A DNA stretch of 64,000 bases. It comes from Pratylenchus scribneri. Its lineage: Eukaryota > Nematoda > Chromadorea > Rhabditida > Pratylenchidae. Both the position numbers and the translations under genes were made by a program. Below are positions 1-10,800 of this stretch, piece after piece (position 1 is the stretch's first letter; each line of letters starts with the position of its first letter). The notes beneath the pieces were generated by a model. It was not told the DNA's origin, did not search any database, and saw nothing but the letters and a program-made list of their open reading frames with translations. The stretch is from the NCBI GenBank assembly GCA_030063045.1, contig JAQSEB010000179.1:124001-188000 (forward strand). The letters run 5' to 3'.

Positions 1-49
1 GTTAAAATTATTAAAATTTAATTCATTCATTAAATTTAAATCAATTTAG

Positions 50-1023
50 ACCGGATATGTTAATGATTCGAACAATTTGCCGATGTTTGGTCGACTTTGA
101 CGACATCAAATCCAACAGAGAATGGGCCGAAACACAAATACCCGAAATTGTTCGAAAATATGTCAAACTTTATTTGGCCGTGAAAAACCGTGAGGATTTA
201 TGGTGGAATGGATTTGTTGAAATGGACACAGTGGCAAAGGCCTATTTTTATTGCCTAACCGGTGCCTGCCTTTCCATTGCCCTTCGATTTGCATCCACCT
301 GTGATGCTGGGGCACTCCAAACAATTGTAAGTGGTGGAGGAATTTTCAATTTAAATGATAAATTTTAGTATCATTTATATGAATTACTGCATGAAAAGAC
401 GACAAATTCGGAATATTCATGGTCTGGTTTAGTGGCAAAAGCTGGTCGAAATTGTGTTCGGGCATGCCAAAATGTTTTGGCAATGTGCCTTGGATTGGTC
501 AGTGAATTATAATTAATAAATTATTAAAATAATATTTTAATTGTAGGTGATGGCCGGCAGTGGTGATTTGCAAACGACTCGTCTTTTACGCAAAATTCGA
601 AATTCAATTCCCGAAAATTTGGGCGGAATTCCACCAAAGGACAACTCCGTTCATAGTTTGCATGTTTCCGTCAATATGGCACTTGGCTTTCTTTATTTGG
701 GCCACGGAAGGTAAAATTAATACATAATTACATTTAAAAATGAATTTTTTTATTTCAGATTTTGTTTCTCAAATTCGAATTTGGCCATTGCTTCACTGGT
801 CCTTTCGCTGTTTCCCCTCTTCCCACATTCAATCACCGATAATCGATTCTATTTCCAACCAATTCGATTTTTATGGGTGCTGGCTGTGAAACCAAATTCA
901 AAACAAATTCAACAAAAAATGAACAAAGAATCTCATCAAAAGGTGGAGGAAGAAGAATTGGTGGATTGCCCTCGCTGTGGACAAATAAAAATTACAAAAA
1001 ATGACAAATTCATTTTCGATTAA
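50..1023 (+). CDS. APC1 / anaphase-promoting complex subunit 1, C-terminal exons (partial)
   Basis: These are the last four exons of APC1, the large scaffold subunit of the APC/C ubiquitin ligase, which drives securin and cyclin degradation in mitosis. Exons are 50-326, 369-497, 547-710 and 759-1023; each junction has GT..AG ends and the phases agree. The 5' part lies outside the window. Family signatures are visible: VMAGSGDLQ, then VNMALGFLYLGHGRFCFSNS, then DNRFYFQPIRFLWVLAV. These correspond to the end of the PC-repeat toroid and the block after it. After that block the protein ends within about 45 residues (a charged stretch, a CPRC motif, stop at 1021-1023). Vertebrate APC1 continues considerably further, so the C-terminus here is short or a downstream exon is missed. 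The family call is seen from sequence; the function is from the family. Confidence 0.9.
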
Positions 1024-1361
1024 AAAATACTCATTTATTTTTATACTCCCTTATTATAATACTCAGGATTGATTGTGCCCCCTTTTTCATTATTTATTTG
1101 AATTTTGTTGTATAAAATTAAATTTGACATAAATTTACTCTGATTGAAAAAGTTGATGGAAAGGAAAATTTAAAAAAATGTGAAAAATTTTTATGAAGAA
1201 AAATCGATATTTGTCTGGATTCGAACAAAATTTTAAAATAGAGAAAGAAACACCGGATTCATATGGGGAGGGAGTAATATGATTCACTTGAATGCTTTTT
1301 TATTCCCAAAAATGGTTTCATTTCAAAACATTTCCTCCTTGCCATTGCCACAAGATTCATC
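1024..1361. other. Intergenic, convergent 3' ends
   Basis: This AT-rich spacer lies between the plus-strand APC1 stop and the stop of the minus-strand tail-anchored gene. No coding signal or RNA gene is visible. It probably holds the two 3' untranslated regions. Confidence 0.6.
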
Positions 1362-2687
1362 TCAATAATTGTAACTGAGCGAATAGAGAAGAAGCAGGAA
1401 GAAAACGGTAGGGAAGAAAAGGAGTGTGAAGGTGATTATGGCCAAAGCACGACGGCGACGGGCCAATTCTGCATACGGATCGGAAAAGATGAGCACTGGG
1501 CCGGACATGGTGTGTTCTAGAAAAAAAGAAATGGGTAAATGAAAAGACCCAAATTTGGTTAAAATAAGAAAAAAGTGTGTCAATGCAATGACTACGGGCC
1601 TTTCCTATTCATCCTACGCCCACTTTTTGCCTAATCGCCCTGTCACCCTATCAATCAAATATTGCCCCAATCTACCTTTTTAAGCCCATCCTTTTTCCTC
1701 CCCTGCAACTGATGTCTACCCTTCATATTTTTATAAATTTTCCCGCACAATTAATATAATTTAAAAGTGGAATTCCCTTATCTTTATCCCTTTCATTGGG
1801 CCATTTGGATTTTGGAGCTTAGACCTACGGCGAAGGCCGGGGGAGAGTCTAATAAGCCCGGCTCTCGATCCTAAACAACTTTAGCCCTAGATTAGGATTA
1901 AAGAATTAAACCCTCCAAGGGATTTAATTTTGAAGTGGGAAGATAAGAATTTGAATTTCTAACCGGCACATTGGCCGTTTGGCCCTTGACGAATCAGGAC
2001 AGCCGGCATTCCATTGAGCACACTGGAATCAATGATATAGGCGGCTGGCACATTATGCTGTTGTTGTTGATGAACATTTTGGTGTGATTGGATGCCATTT
2101 TGTTGTGGTGCCGCATAGCATGGGGCTGGGTAAATGCCCGGCGGATAAACGGTGGAATAGATGGGCGGTGGGGATTGTTGTTGATTGGTGGTGGCAGTGT
2201 GAGGAGGAGAGGGTGGTTGTGGATGATGGTCGGCCAATTCAATTGGCACTTTCCCATTGGCCATATCCTCCTCCTTCTCTTCTCCACCACATTTTCCATC
2301 ATCACAAATGTCCGTTGGCAACAAATTGATGGCCGAAAGTGGATATGGACTGGGCGGCGGCGATGAATTTGTGTGGTTGGCCGACAAATTGTCATCATTT
2401 TCTTTTCCCTTTTCGACATCATTTGTTTCGCCAATTGATTCAGCCGAAGGCAATTCCATGGATTCTTTTTTGGGCTTTTGTTTTCCCTCATTATCAATCA
2501 TTTCGCCATCGTCTTCTTCGTCAATTGAGAATCCATGGGTCAAGGAATAGAATGCAGGTTGATTGGAAATTGAGGATTTGCCATTTCGACGTGGAATTGG
2601 CGGTGGCATTGCTCCAATGTCGATTTCATCAAAAGAATCACCGCCAATTTGGGGAGAATGCGGAGGGGTGGCGGAAATGGTGGCCAT
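1362..2687 (-). CDS. Proline-rich tail-anchored membrane protein with PPxY motif (TA-1)
   Basis: Two exons, 2687-1964 and 1516-1362, join in phase 1 (donor GTTAGA, acceptor TTTCTAG) to give 292 residues. The long first exon encodes a soluble acidic and Pro/Ser-rich region with PPPIPRR near residue 30, then a Gln/His/Pro-rich stretch containing QSPPPIYSTVYPPGIY, i.e. a PPxY motif (PPIY) that typically binds WW domains. The second exon starts at EHTMSGP, carries the basic cluster ELARRRR, and ends in about 20 hydrophobic residues with only a short tail (SLSYNY). There is no N-terminal signal peptide, so the topology is probably tail-anchored with the Pro-rich part cytosolic. No named family is recognised. 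The architecture and phase-1 intron recur in genes near 28, 31, 62, 62.8 and 63.5 kb. The intron (1517-1963) holds a dispersed repeat. Confidence 0.75.
1578..1695 (+). repeat. Dispersed repeat, copy A
   Basis: About 120 bp inside the intron of the tail-anchored gene closely match 52583-52715 (shared core CCCACTTTTTGCCTAATCGC followed by a CCTATCAATCAAATATTGCC block). No terminal inverted repeats, target duplication or coding capacity was found. It is a dispersed non-coding repeat of unknown class. Confidence 0.7.
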
Positions 2688-4334
2688 TTTATTTCATATA
2701 AAAGTGCTTTGAATTTGATGGAAAACTGGCTTAAATTAAAAGGCAGTGAATTTAATCATGAGGGAGATAAAGTGCTTTTAGATTCGTAAATGATACTTAA
2801 GATGTTTTGGAACTTTTTTCGATAATCCGTCAATAGACAGATTTACAATTTTTTTAATGAATCAAAATTCAAAACATTCACAATTTATGACGACATTTAT
2901 AAAGGGATTAGGAGGGTTCTTCTGCCTAAGGAATAACTAAAAGAAATTCTTATAATAAACCCTAAAATTGGACCAAAAATGACGAAGGAAAGATTGAGTG
3001 AAAATATTGCGCGGATTTAGATTATGTTGGATGAATTAATGAAAAGGTAAAGGGATGAATTTATTTGAATGGATGGAAAATGAATTTGAGAAATGAAATG
3101 GATGGAAAAGCATGGATGGATGGATGGAATATGGGCCCATTGGCCATTGGGGCGGGAGATTTGCCGCTCGCCGAGGATGCTCTGCTTTTTTGCGTGGATA
3201 TTTGGTGGAAGGGGGATGTTATCCTTTTTGCCCAACTATTCCATCTCCCCTCTCATGTCTCATCAAATGGCCCTCCATTCCATATTGCCATTTGCCATCC
3301 AATTTCCATGAATTCATTCCATTCCCCTCCACTCATTCTTTACTCACCTGCCCTCCCCAAATCCGTAAATCTTTATTCAAATCCCTCAATTCCACTCCCT
3401 CCTGTCCTCGCGTTGATGCAAATCGGGAGTTGGGGCCGAATAGTGAACCCCGACCCCGAAACGGTTGTATGGAAACAAATATGATAGGGAAAAGCAATCA
3501 ACATTGAAGTCATGGCTATTCCACAATTGTTGCTGATTCATTTAAACAAAATAATGGAATTCAAATCAAAATGAAAATAATAGCAAACAAAAAAATGAAC
3601 TTTACAATTTGAGGGCCTTCTCTTCTCATCAATAACCTCAAGGAATTTATGATGTATTTTAAGGAATTTTATTTGGAGAATTGGTTTGATTTAAAAGTTA
3701 GCCCTTAAAATCGCTAAAAGATGGTTAAAATGGAAATTAAAATAATCAACAGAGAATTTACAACAATCATTCAATTTATTGCCAATTTGTCTCTATTCTC
3801 ATTCATTCTTTGTCTCTTTGTTGGGGAGAAGATTGCGCATAGCACAAAAGAGTAGGCAAATAATCCACCCAATGGATGTTTCCTCTTTTTGGATTAAATG
3901 AATTCTGAATAAAAAATATTCTATTCATTTTGATGAAGACAACTCGAAATAGTAGATAATAAGACCAGAAATCAATCCAAATTCCAAATGGAAGGATTTA
4001 AAATTGAAAAGCTGGGTAAATAAAGAAAAAGGTGTTAATGGCCAAAAATAGTCCAAAGTAATCATTCCATCTGATTGAACTTGATATTGGCTTTTATTCT
4101 TTCAAAAAGAATTCGGGATGGAAAATGAAAATATTATTGGCCAAATAAATTAATAAAAATGTATTGCTCAATTTCAAATAAAATTAGAAAAGGTTTTCAT
4201 CTTTTGGAATTTGATCATTTTATTTGAATTCCCTCATTCCCATTTGTTGATGAATTCTAATTCTATTCTTCATTTGGCTGTTGTTGATTTTCACCTTTTT
4301 AAACAATTTTTTCATTGATAAATTTTAATTCCAT
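2688..4334. other. Intergenic / upstream region without a gene
   Basis: About 1.6 kb upstream of the tail-anchored gene and downstream of the first secreted gene. It holds GGAT-rich simple sequence around 3069-3127 and otherwise AT-rich DNA. The overlapping short ORFs around 3.1-3.5 kb show no family features and look like chance. It must contain the promoter of the minus-strand gene starting at 2687. Confidence 0.5.
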
Positions 4335-5080
4335 TTACTCACAATTTGTTGATTGTTGATCTTCCAGCGAAACACAATATCCTGTTGTAGGTGTTTGGCC
4401 ATTTCCAATTTGGTAGAAACAAAATTCGCCATCTTCACATCCAACTAAATAATCAAAATTAAACATAACAATTAATTCCCCTTTCTCCTATTCGGAGAAT
4501 TTCAAATATCGGAAAACTGACAACCAAAACATTTTGGCTATTATAGCATGACTGGCGATTGAGCACCATACATTGTTGTTGTTGCTGTGGTGGTGGTGGT
4601 GGGGGTTGTTGTCCCCCAGGAAAAGCAGGTCCCACATTTGGCGTTGGTAATCGCACACATATTTCTCCTTTTTGGCAAGTTTTACCACCACCTAAAAAGC
4701 TATGCCACAGGTTTTTGGTTGGTTAATTGCCAACAAAAATATTGGCCCATCCAATGGAATTCTATCCCACGAATGGCAAAAGTAAGAAATGCCAATATTA
4801 ATTTAATTCATTTTCCAATATATGCTTTTCCCAACTAACATTTAATTTGGGCTCGACTTGATGGAGGATGAGGAGCTGAAGGCGATGAAATCAATGGAAT
4901 TGATTTGTTGTTTTGTTGATTCGTCTTTTGGCAAAATCCAACTTCTGGGATGCAGTATGAATTATTTGGGCATGTAAAGCTTGGATGGGTGCAATTGACT
5001 TTGACTGGATTTTCTTGGCCAAAACAAATTGGTAGAAGAAGAAAGGGAAGAAGGAAAAGCATTGAATTAAAGGAGAACAT
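4335..5080 (-). CDS. Secreted cysteine-rich protein, copy 1 of a tandem pair
   Basis: Proposed exons are 5080-4840, 4691-4518 and 4444-4335, about 174 residues. The protein opens with a strong signal peptide (MFSFNSMLFLLPFLLLPICF, cleavage probably before QENP). Next come evenly spaced Cys (VNCTHPSFTCPNNSYC, then FCQK), a Ser/Pro linker, a second Cys block (KCGGKTCQKGEICV), a Pro/Gln run, and a last block GCEDGEFCFYQIGNG ending at Cys-Glu. Repeating C-x5-C-x4-C motifs suggest a small disulfide-stabilised domain of unknown family. The first junction is well supported (phase 1, recreates a Cys). The second donor (GTTTTC) is weak and was chosen because it keeps the Cys-spaced frame. A TATA-like box lies about 60 bp upstream. 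Function unknown; probably secreted. Confidence 0.65.
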
Positions 5081-5134
5081 TTTTGTTGGTTGAAATGGAT
5101 TAGAGAGGAATAATTCTTTTCAAAATTGGTTCCC

Positions 5135-5144
5135 TTTTTATATA
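5135..5144 (-). promoter_or_regulatory. TATA box upstream of secreted copy 1
   Basis: On the minus strand this reads TATATAAAAA, about 55-65 bp before the ATG at 5080. A very similar element precedes the ATG of copy 2, and both sit in a duplicated upstream block that continues with GCCCCCAGCAAATTGTGATT. Confidence 0.5.
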
Positions 5145-5340
5145 ATTCATTTGAGGAATGCCCCCAGCAAATTGTGATTGGATGCCGTTTTTTCCTTCAT
5201 TCATGAAAAACTTTTCCATTTTATTCAATTTTATTTGTGGATGATTCATCGAAAATGAATAGAAAAATGTGAAAATAATAAAAAAAATGAATCAAAAAAT
5301 GGAAAGATGTCTTCGTGTTTTCATGGCTGGGGATTGAACT

Positions 5341-6141
5341 TCACACATTGTTATTGTTGTGCTGGCTGTTGCCCTCCAGCAGGCACAGGCCCACATTTGG
5401 CAATGGTAGGAGCCGCACACATTTTTCGCCTTTTTGGCAAGTTTTATCACCACCTAAAAAGAATTTGTCCGTACTCCTTAGTTCTTTTTGCTACTTGTCT
5501 AGGTTAATTTGCCAAAAAATATCGTATAACCTCTTTTAATTCCTCAAGAGGAATTATTTTTCAACCTCTTAAAAATTGGAAAAATTTAAGGCTTAATTCT
5601 TTAATTTATGGACATTTTTGAACAAATTAAAAGCGCATTTTGTAGAGCTTTAGTAAACTAAGAAAATGGAAACAATTTTTAAATTTCATGCTACCAGGAA
5701 CTATGGGTGCTCAAATTCGAAAATGAGGAACTAATAGAAGAGAGAGTGGGGTATTAAAAGAGGTTTTATGGTGGAAATTCATCCAAAAAAATGCTTATTA
5801 ATTTTAGAATGATAAAAGTGAGAAATAGGCCAAATTAGTTTCATTCATTTAGACCATTTCTGCTAAAATTGCAATGGTTTTCCCAACTAACATTGAATTT
5901 TAACTTGACTTGATGGATTTCGATTAGGATGGGGTGATGGAGTCAACGGAGGCGATGGAGTCGAAGTGTCGTTTTGTTGATTTATCATTTGGCAAAATCC
6001 AAGTTCTGGGATGCAATATGTATTTTGTGGGCATTGAAAGCCAGGAAGAGTGCAATTGACTTTGACTGGATTTTCTTGGCCAAAACAAATTGGAAGGATT
6101 AGGAATAGAAGGAGGAAAAGCATTGAATTAAAGGAGGACAT
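5341..6141 (-). pseudogene. Secreted cysteine-rich protein, copy 2 (frameshifted second exon)
   Basis: This is a tandem duplicate of the gene at 5080. Exon 1 (6141-5892) encodes a signal peptide (MSSFNSMLFLLLFLILPICF) and the same Cys spacing (NCTLPGFQCPQNTYC). Exon 2 (5453-5341) joins in phase 1 and begins KCGDKTCQKGEKCV, as in copy 1. Then one base is missing relative to copy 1 (at PNVG). The frame runs into GLCLLEGNSQHNNNN and stops at about 120 residues. The original frame is also closed by a TAA a little further on, and no third exon equivalent was found. Either it is a decaying copy or it makes a protein with a new short C-terminus. Exon 1 is well conserved, so loss would be recent. Confidence 0.6.
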
Positions 6142-6211
6142 TTTTGTTTTGTTGAAATTTGAAAATATGGATATGGATTGGAGAGAAATAATTCCTTTCA
6201 AAGTTGGTTCC

Positions 6212-6222
6212 TTTTTTTATAT
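6212..6222 (-). promoter_or_regulatory. TATA-like box upstream of secreted copy 2
   Basis: Minus-strand ATATAAAAAAA, about 75 bp before the ATG at 6141, in the same relative place and sequence context as the element of copy 1. Confidence 0.45.
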
Positions 6223-6430
6223 TGACGAATGCCCCCAGCAAATTGTGATTTGATACCGTTTTTTCCTTCATTCATGAAAAACTTTCCATTCTATTCAATT
6301 TTTATTTGTGGTTGATTCATCAAAAATGATCAAAAAATGAAAGTAAGAATGCTTTCATGTTTTCATTGTATCAAATTGTGGCCTTTATTGTTCATTCATT
6401 TTATTTCATTTTGAGTCATAAATTGTCCAT

Positions 6431-6643
6431 TCATTGGCAAATGAATTCGGTTGGCCATTCCTCTTGATTTATTAATTGTTTGCATTTTTGGTTTGGAAGG
6501 CAATGCAATAAATTGCATCCAATGCAATCCAATTGGCCCGGATTCATCGTTGAGCAAACCGGCAATTCCCCAATTCCTCTCCGACTTCGTATTATTCGCC
6601 CCATTTTTCGACATTCAAATCGGCGAATTCCAATGGAAGTCAT
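6431..6643 (-). pseudogene. Cys-rich coding segment distal to the MITE
   Basis: An open stretch on the minus strand contains LDCIGCNLLHCLPNQKC and ends in FICQ-stop. Its spacing (C-x2-C-x4-C-x4/5-C) resembles the ECLSCNEPGIECPKGMEC block on the other side of the MITE, so it looks like a second repeat of the same domain. I could not find a splice pair linking the two halves, and the pre-insertion sequence also seems to stop. It may be a broken exon or an exon whose junction I missed. Confidence 0.35.
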
Positions 6644-6906
6644 TTAATTTGGCGAAAAAAATACTGAATTTGGCGAAAACTTTTCGTGTCGAAAAATATT
6701 ATATTTTTGAGGCCATATAACTTGGCCAAATCAGACTTCTTTAAGATTCCCTAACCCCTAGCCCTTAGCCCCTAATCCCATGCCTGCCCTGAACCTAACC
6801 CTAGCCCTAAACCCCTAATTAGGGCCAAGTTATATGGCCTCAAAAATATAATATTTTTCGACACGAAAAGTTTTCGCCAAATTCAGTATTTTTTTCGCCA
6901 AATTAA
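6644..6906. mobile_element. MITE-like foldback element flanked by TTAA
   Basis: Two 84-bp arms, 6644-6727 and 6823-6906, are reverse complements of each other as far as I can read, around a 95-bp C/T/A-rich centre (CCCTAACC-like). The outermost bases are TTAA at both ends, consistent with a piggyBac-type TTAA target or, if the boundary is one step in, a TA target of Tc1/mariner type. There is no coding capacity, so it is non-autonomous. It sits inside a secreted Cys-rich gene on the minus strand and supplies a stop codon to the upstream frame. The perfect arms imply recent insertion or strong homogenisation. Confidence 0.8.
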
Positions 6907-7294
6907 GTTTATCTCAATTCCAATTCCATTTGGCTTCAATGCCAGGACGCATTCCATGCCTTTAGGGCATTCAATGCCCGGCTCATTGCAGGAAAGACAT
7001 TCATTCTGCTCATTTTTGGATTCTTGTTGGATACAAATTTGTGGCACATGATCGGCCCTGATGGGCAAAAATGAAGCGGAAATGAACTAAAGTAGAGAGG
7101 ATTTATTAGGAATGAAGCAATTTTTATTTCGCAAAAGAAATTTAATGTTTTTCCAAAAAATAGAGAAAATTATGATTTCAATACAGTAGAATAATTAAAA
7201 AATTGACCAAATCTCAATTTAGCAGTCCAAATTATTTTGCCAAACTAACCAACAAAATGTCGATGTAAATGAAAAGAAGAGAAAAAGCCATCAT
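6883..7294 (-). CDS. Small secreted Cys-rich protein, 3' end altered by the MITE
   Basis: Proposed exons are 7294-7254 (MMAFSLLFIYIDIL, signal-peptide-like) and 7057-6883, joined in phase 2 (acceptor CCCATCAG). Exon 2 encodes a C-x2-C-x6-C-x4-C block (ECLSCNEPGIECPKGMEC). The frame then enters the MITE arm and stops there at 6883, giving about 71 residues. The exon 1 donor (GTTGGT) is not strong, so the first exon is an inference. A second Cys block of similar spacing lies beyond the MITE. Function unknown. Confidence 0.4.
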
Positions 7295-7576
7295 TTTGGG
7301 CAGCCTTTTTGGCTTCTTTCGAAATTGAAGGAATGGGAAAATGTGGTTAAAAATGGAAAAGGGAGACCACAAAAAACATAAAAAAATTCGAATGAATCAT
7401 TTGACCATTTTTGGTGGTTTTTTTGCCTCTTTCAGATATTTAGAGACAGGCATAATTTATTCAATTTATTAAAAAATATATTCAATTTTATTCCTTTTAA
7501 TTTATGAAAAATTATGCAAAATAAAAAATCATCAAATCATTATTCGCCTTTTAGCCATTTTCCAAAATTAATTTCT

Positions 7577-7879
7577 TCAACGTCTACGTTTCACTGTAAA
7601 AATATGAATAAATTTATTTATGGGAATTGAGTGAAATGTTCACTGACCTCCTCCACATCCGGCACAATTGCCCGTTGGACATCCGCCGCCACCACCGGCG
7701 GCAAGGGCAGCCACAATTGCTGCTGGATCATCGGCAATTGCTGCATCACCGCCATCCGGCGGTGCACCCAAAGGGCCGAACATGAAGGATTGGCCAGGAA
7801 CGGTGAAAAAGCAAATGAGGGAAATTGAGAGGAGCAAAACGGGGAAAATGGGCAAAATATTTCGACGGAATTGGACCAT
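7577..7879 (-). CDS. Small secreted Gly/Ala/Cys-rich peptide with basic C-terminus
   Basis: Exon 1 (7879-7648) and a 17-nt final exon (7593-7577) join in phase 1 (donor GTCAGT, acceptor TTTTTACAG) to give 82 residues. The order is: N-terminal MVQFRRN, a hydrophobic signal segment (ILPIFPVLLLSISLICFF), then FMFGPLGAPPDGGDAA, an Ala-rich segment, GGGGGCPTGNCAGCGGG, and a basic end VKRRR. The tiny last exon replaces the QFS-like readthrough by a basic tail, so the splice changes the charge of the C-terminus. It resembles the Gly/Cys peptide at 18.4-18.9 kb (signal, then FLFG/FMFG, then Gly-Cys repeats). Such proteins are often cuticle- or gland-associated in nematodes, but no specific function can be claimed. 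Confidence 0.6.
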
Positions 7880-10800
7880 TTTAGAAGGAGTTCGATTTAT
7901 GGTTTTGGGAAATCATTCCCCGGAAATTGGCCATTTTATAGGCAAAAATTGTTGGATGGAGGCGGATGAGTTTGACTTTGTTGATGAGAATGTGGAACTG
8001 AAATCGGAAACCAAACCAATTGAGGAGAAAACAAACAAATTTTAGAGGGTGCAATTTTGGGGTGGGAGGAAAACAAAATTAATAGATAATTTGTTTTTGC
8101 ACCCCAAAACAATTTGAAGAGGCCTTTTTCCTCAGATGTTCCATTGGCTTAATTATTTATTATTGTATCATCCATAATTGGCCAAATCATCATAAAATAT
8201 TTTCCACCCCTTAATTGGTTATTCCTTCTCTTTTTACAAGTGAATTGCACTAATAAAGCCAACATTGGTTCAATGGAAAAAAGAAGACGAATAAAATAGG
8301 AACAATTATTAACTTAAAATATATTTGAGTTGATATAATTGTTTTTTAATGTAACACATAATTTGATATCCTTATTGAACCAAAAATGTTTTTTTAACTA
8401 ATTTTTCTCATACAATAAGCAAAACTTGTTGATTGCTAGGCGAATTGAGTCGTTTTCTTAGAAAATTTAATTCGAAAAAACAAAATTGAATGAATGAAAA
8501 ACAAAATTAATCCAAAATGTCAATTCAAAGTGGAAGCCAATATTCATTTGCTTTTGTTTGGAATTTGGATTTTGGACTTTTCCCCAAATTTTTTTCCCGC
8601 ACTTTCGTTTTTAATCCAATTCCATTTTCCCTTTTCTCCTCCAAATTATATATCTACAAATTTGGGCTTTTATCCTTAATTATTTCCATTTTATATTATT
8701 TTGAATTCAAATTTGCATGAAAATATCGGAAATGAGAAATGACAAATTCTTTCTTTCACCTAAAAGGCAAAAAGCCACAATCTCTTCATCATCCATCCAA
8801 ATACAAATTTGCAATTTAACTAAAATTGGAAGGGGCTGGAGGGCATTTGGGCATGAGAAGAAGGCAAAATTGGCAATTTGGCCAAAGGAAAATGGCCAAT
8901 TTATAATGACCAAAAGAAGGGAGGATCTCCCCCCATTTCTTTTCTCCCAACTTCCTTCATATTCCTTCCATTAATTCTATTTTTATTCTTATATTTAATT
9001 GCCAATTTCCTCCAATTCCATTGCGTTCATTTCCATTCCCAAATTCCCATCAATTTCTTCAATTTTCCTCATTTTTTGGTCAAGCCAATTTTCCCTATTT
9101 TTGGTCTATTTATTCAGCATCCCTCCTTTTTCCCTCAATAAATATTCTTCAAAAATTGGCCAAATTATTCTGTCCATTTTGGCTACATTTTCTCTCATTT
9201 TTCCCATTTTGGATAATTTGCAGCCAATTGCAAAGAATGAATATATGGAAAATGACCAAATAAATCAACCAAAATAATTTTTGCTCATTAGCCTAAAAGT
9301 CAATAAATTAAATGAGCAAAATTTTTGTTGAATTCAAAATTTAAGGAATGGATTATTTTTTGCTAATTTTATTAAATTTCAATTCAATTAATTCTTTTTG
9401 AGAATATTTAAATTCCATTGGATTATGCCTTCTCATCGTTATAAAAATTCCCTTCTAAAATATTATTTTTTATTAATTTAAATTGAATTTTTGATTTTGA
9501 TATTTTTTGGTTTCATTATTTTCCCCATTCAATCCCCCATTCTCATTTATAAAGCCTTATAGTTTCTTCATTCCAATGGCATGTAAAAAGAATAGGTCCA
9601 ATTAATGATGCCTTTTTTTCTTTTTTTTTTTGGCCAAATCCAATTTCCTCTGTGGCAAAATTTAGAAATCAAAAAGCATCACAAAAAAGCATCATTCCTT
9701 CATCCATCCTCCCTATAGAATTGCCAAAATTTCTCCATACAAAAATGTTCAAAATTTAAGTTGCCTTTTTTTGCACTGCTGGACATCTTCGATGTTTCAA
9801 TTTTATAAAATTGGCTTCTCCTCCTCACATTCCATTTTTGCCATTCTCCAGCTGCCTTATTCCTAGCCCTCCAACTTTCTTCCATCATTGGCATTTTTGT
9901 CCCAAATCTATTCTTGGCTTTTTCATTCAAAACTGTGGCATATTCTTTCCTTCCATTCAACTACTGTTGAATCTTGAATTCCATCCAAAATTCCCTCGAG
10001 GCCTTCTCATCTTCGTCAAAATTTCATTCATTTGGCTTCAAAAGAGACATCAAAAATCGCCGATTCCTTTCCCATCGTCATTTTCCATTATTCAACATTA
10101 ATCCATCGGCAACTCTCCTTTGAATGATTCCTCACACAAAAGGGAATAATAATCACACAAATGGCCTCATTCCCCCCCCCCCCCCCCACATTCATTAACC
10201 CAAATTTCCATTATTCCCGTCCATTGCCGAGAATCCCCCTCCCCCCTTCCATTCATTCATTCCATTTCATTTGTGCCATTCATCCATACCCCCCCTCCCC
10301 TTTCCATTGCCCCCAATGGGCCAATGTCGCCAATGGTGGGTGCCAACTCTTTTTCCTTCCGTACCAGTCACGGCACATTCATTCTCCCATTTGGCCACTT
10401 TTATTATTTTTGCATAATCACCCATTTTTGTGAATGTTTTTGTCCAATTTATTCGTCATCTATTAATTCATCCTATATTCCTCCTTTTCCTATTTAAATT
10501 GCACTTTTCATTACATCATTTTTTCCTAATTTTGGTAAACCCATTTTGCCATGCCTGATTGCCTTTCTTTGCCTCATTCCAAAGACCTTCCACTTTTCTG
10601 CCTCAGACCACAATTTCCTTTTGGACCCAATTCAATTTTGGCCTCCAAAGGTCCAAAGTGCCAATTTATTTTGTAATATTCGCCACCCTTTTCCCTGGAA
10701 TGCCAGCCCTGAGGCTGTACTTTTCTTGAAGTAAAAAAAAACAAATTTATAGTCTTATTCGATTGGTTGCCTGGGGGAAGGAGAATTGGGCAGAAAAGTA

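Noticed and set aside
6730..6822. Telomere-like repeats (CCCTAACC) in the MITE centre
   Set aside because: Irregular and short, not a tandem array of the nematode TTAGGC type. Treated as element interior.
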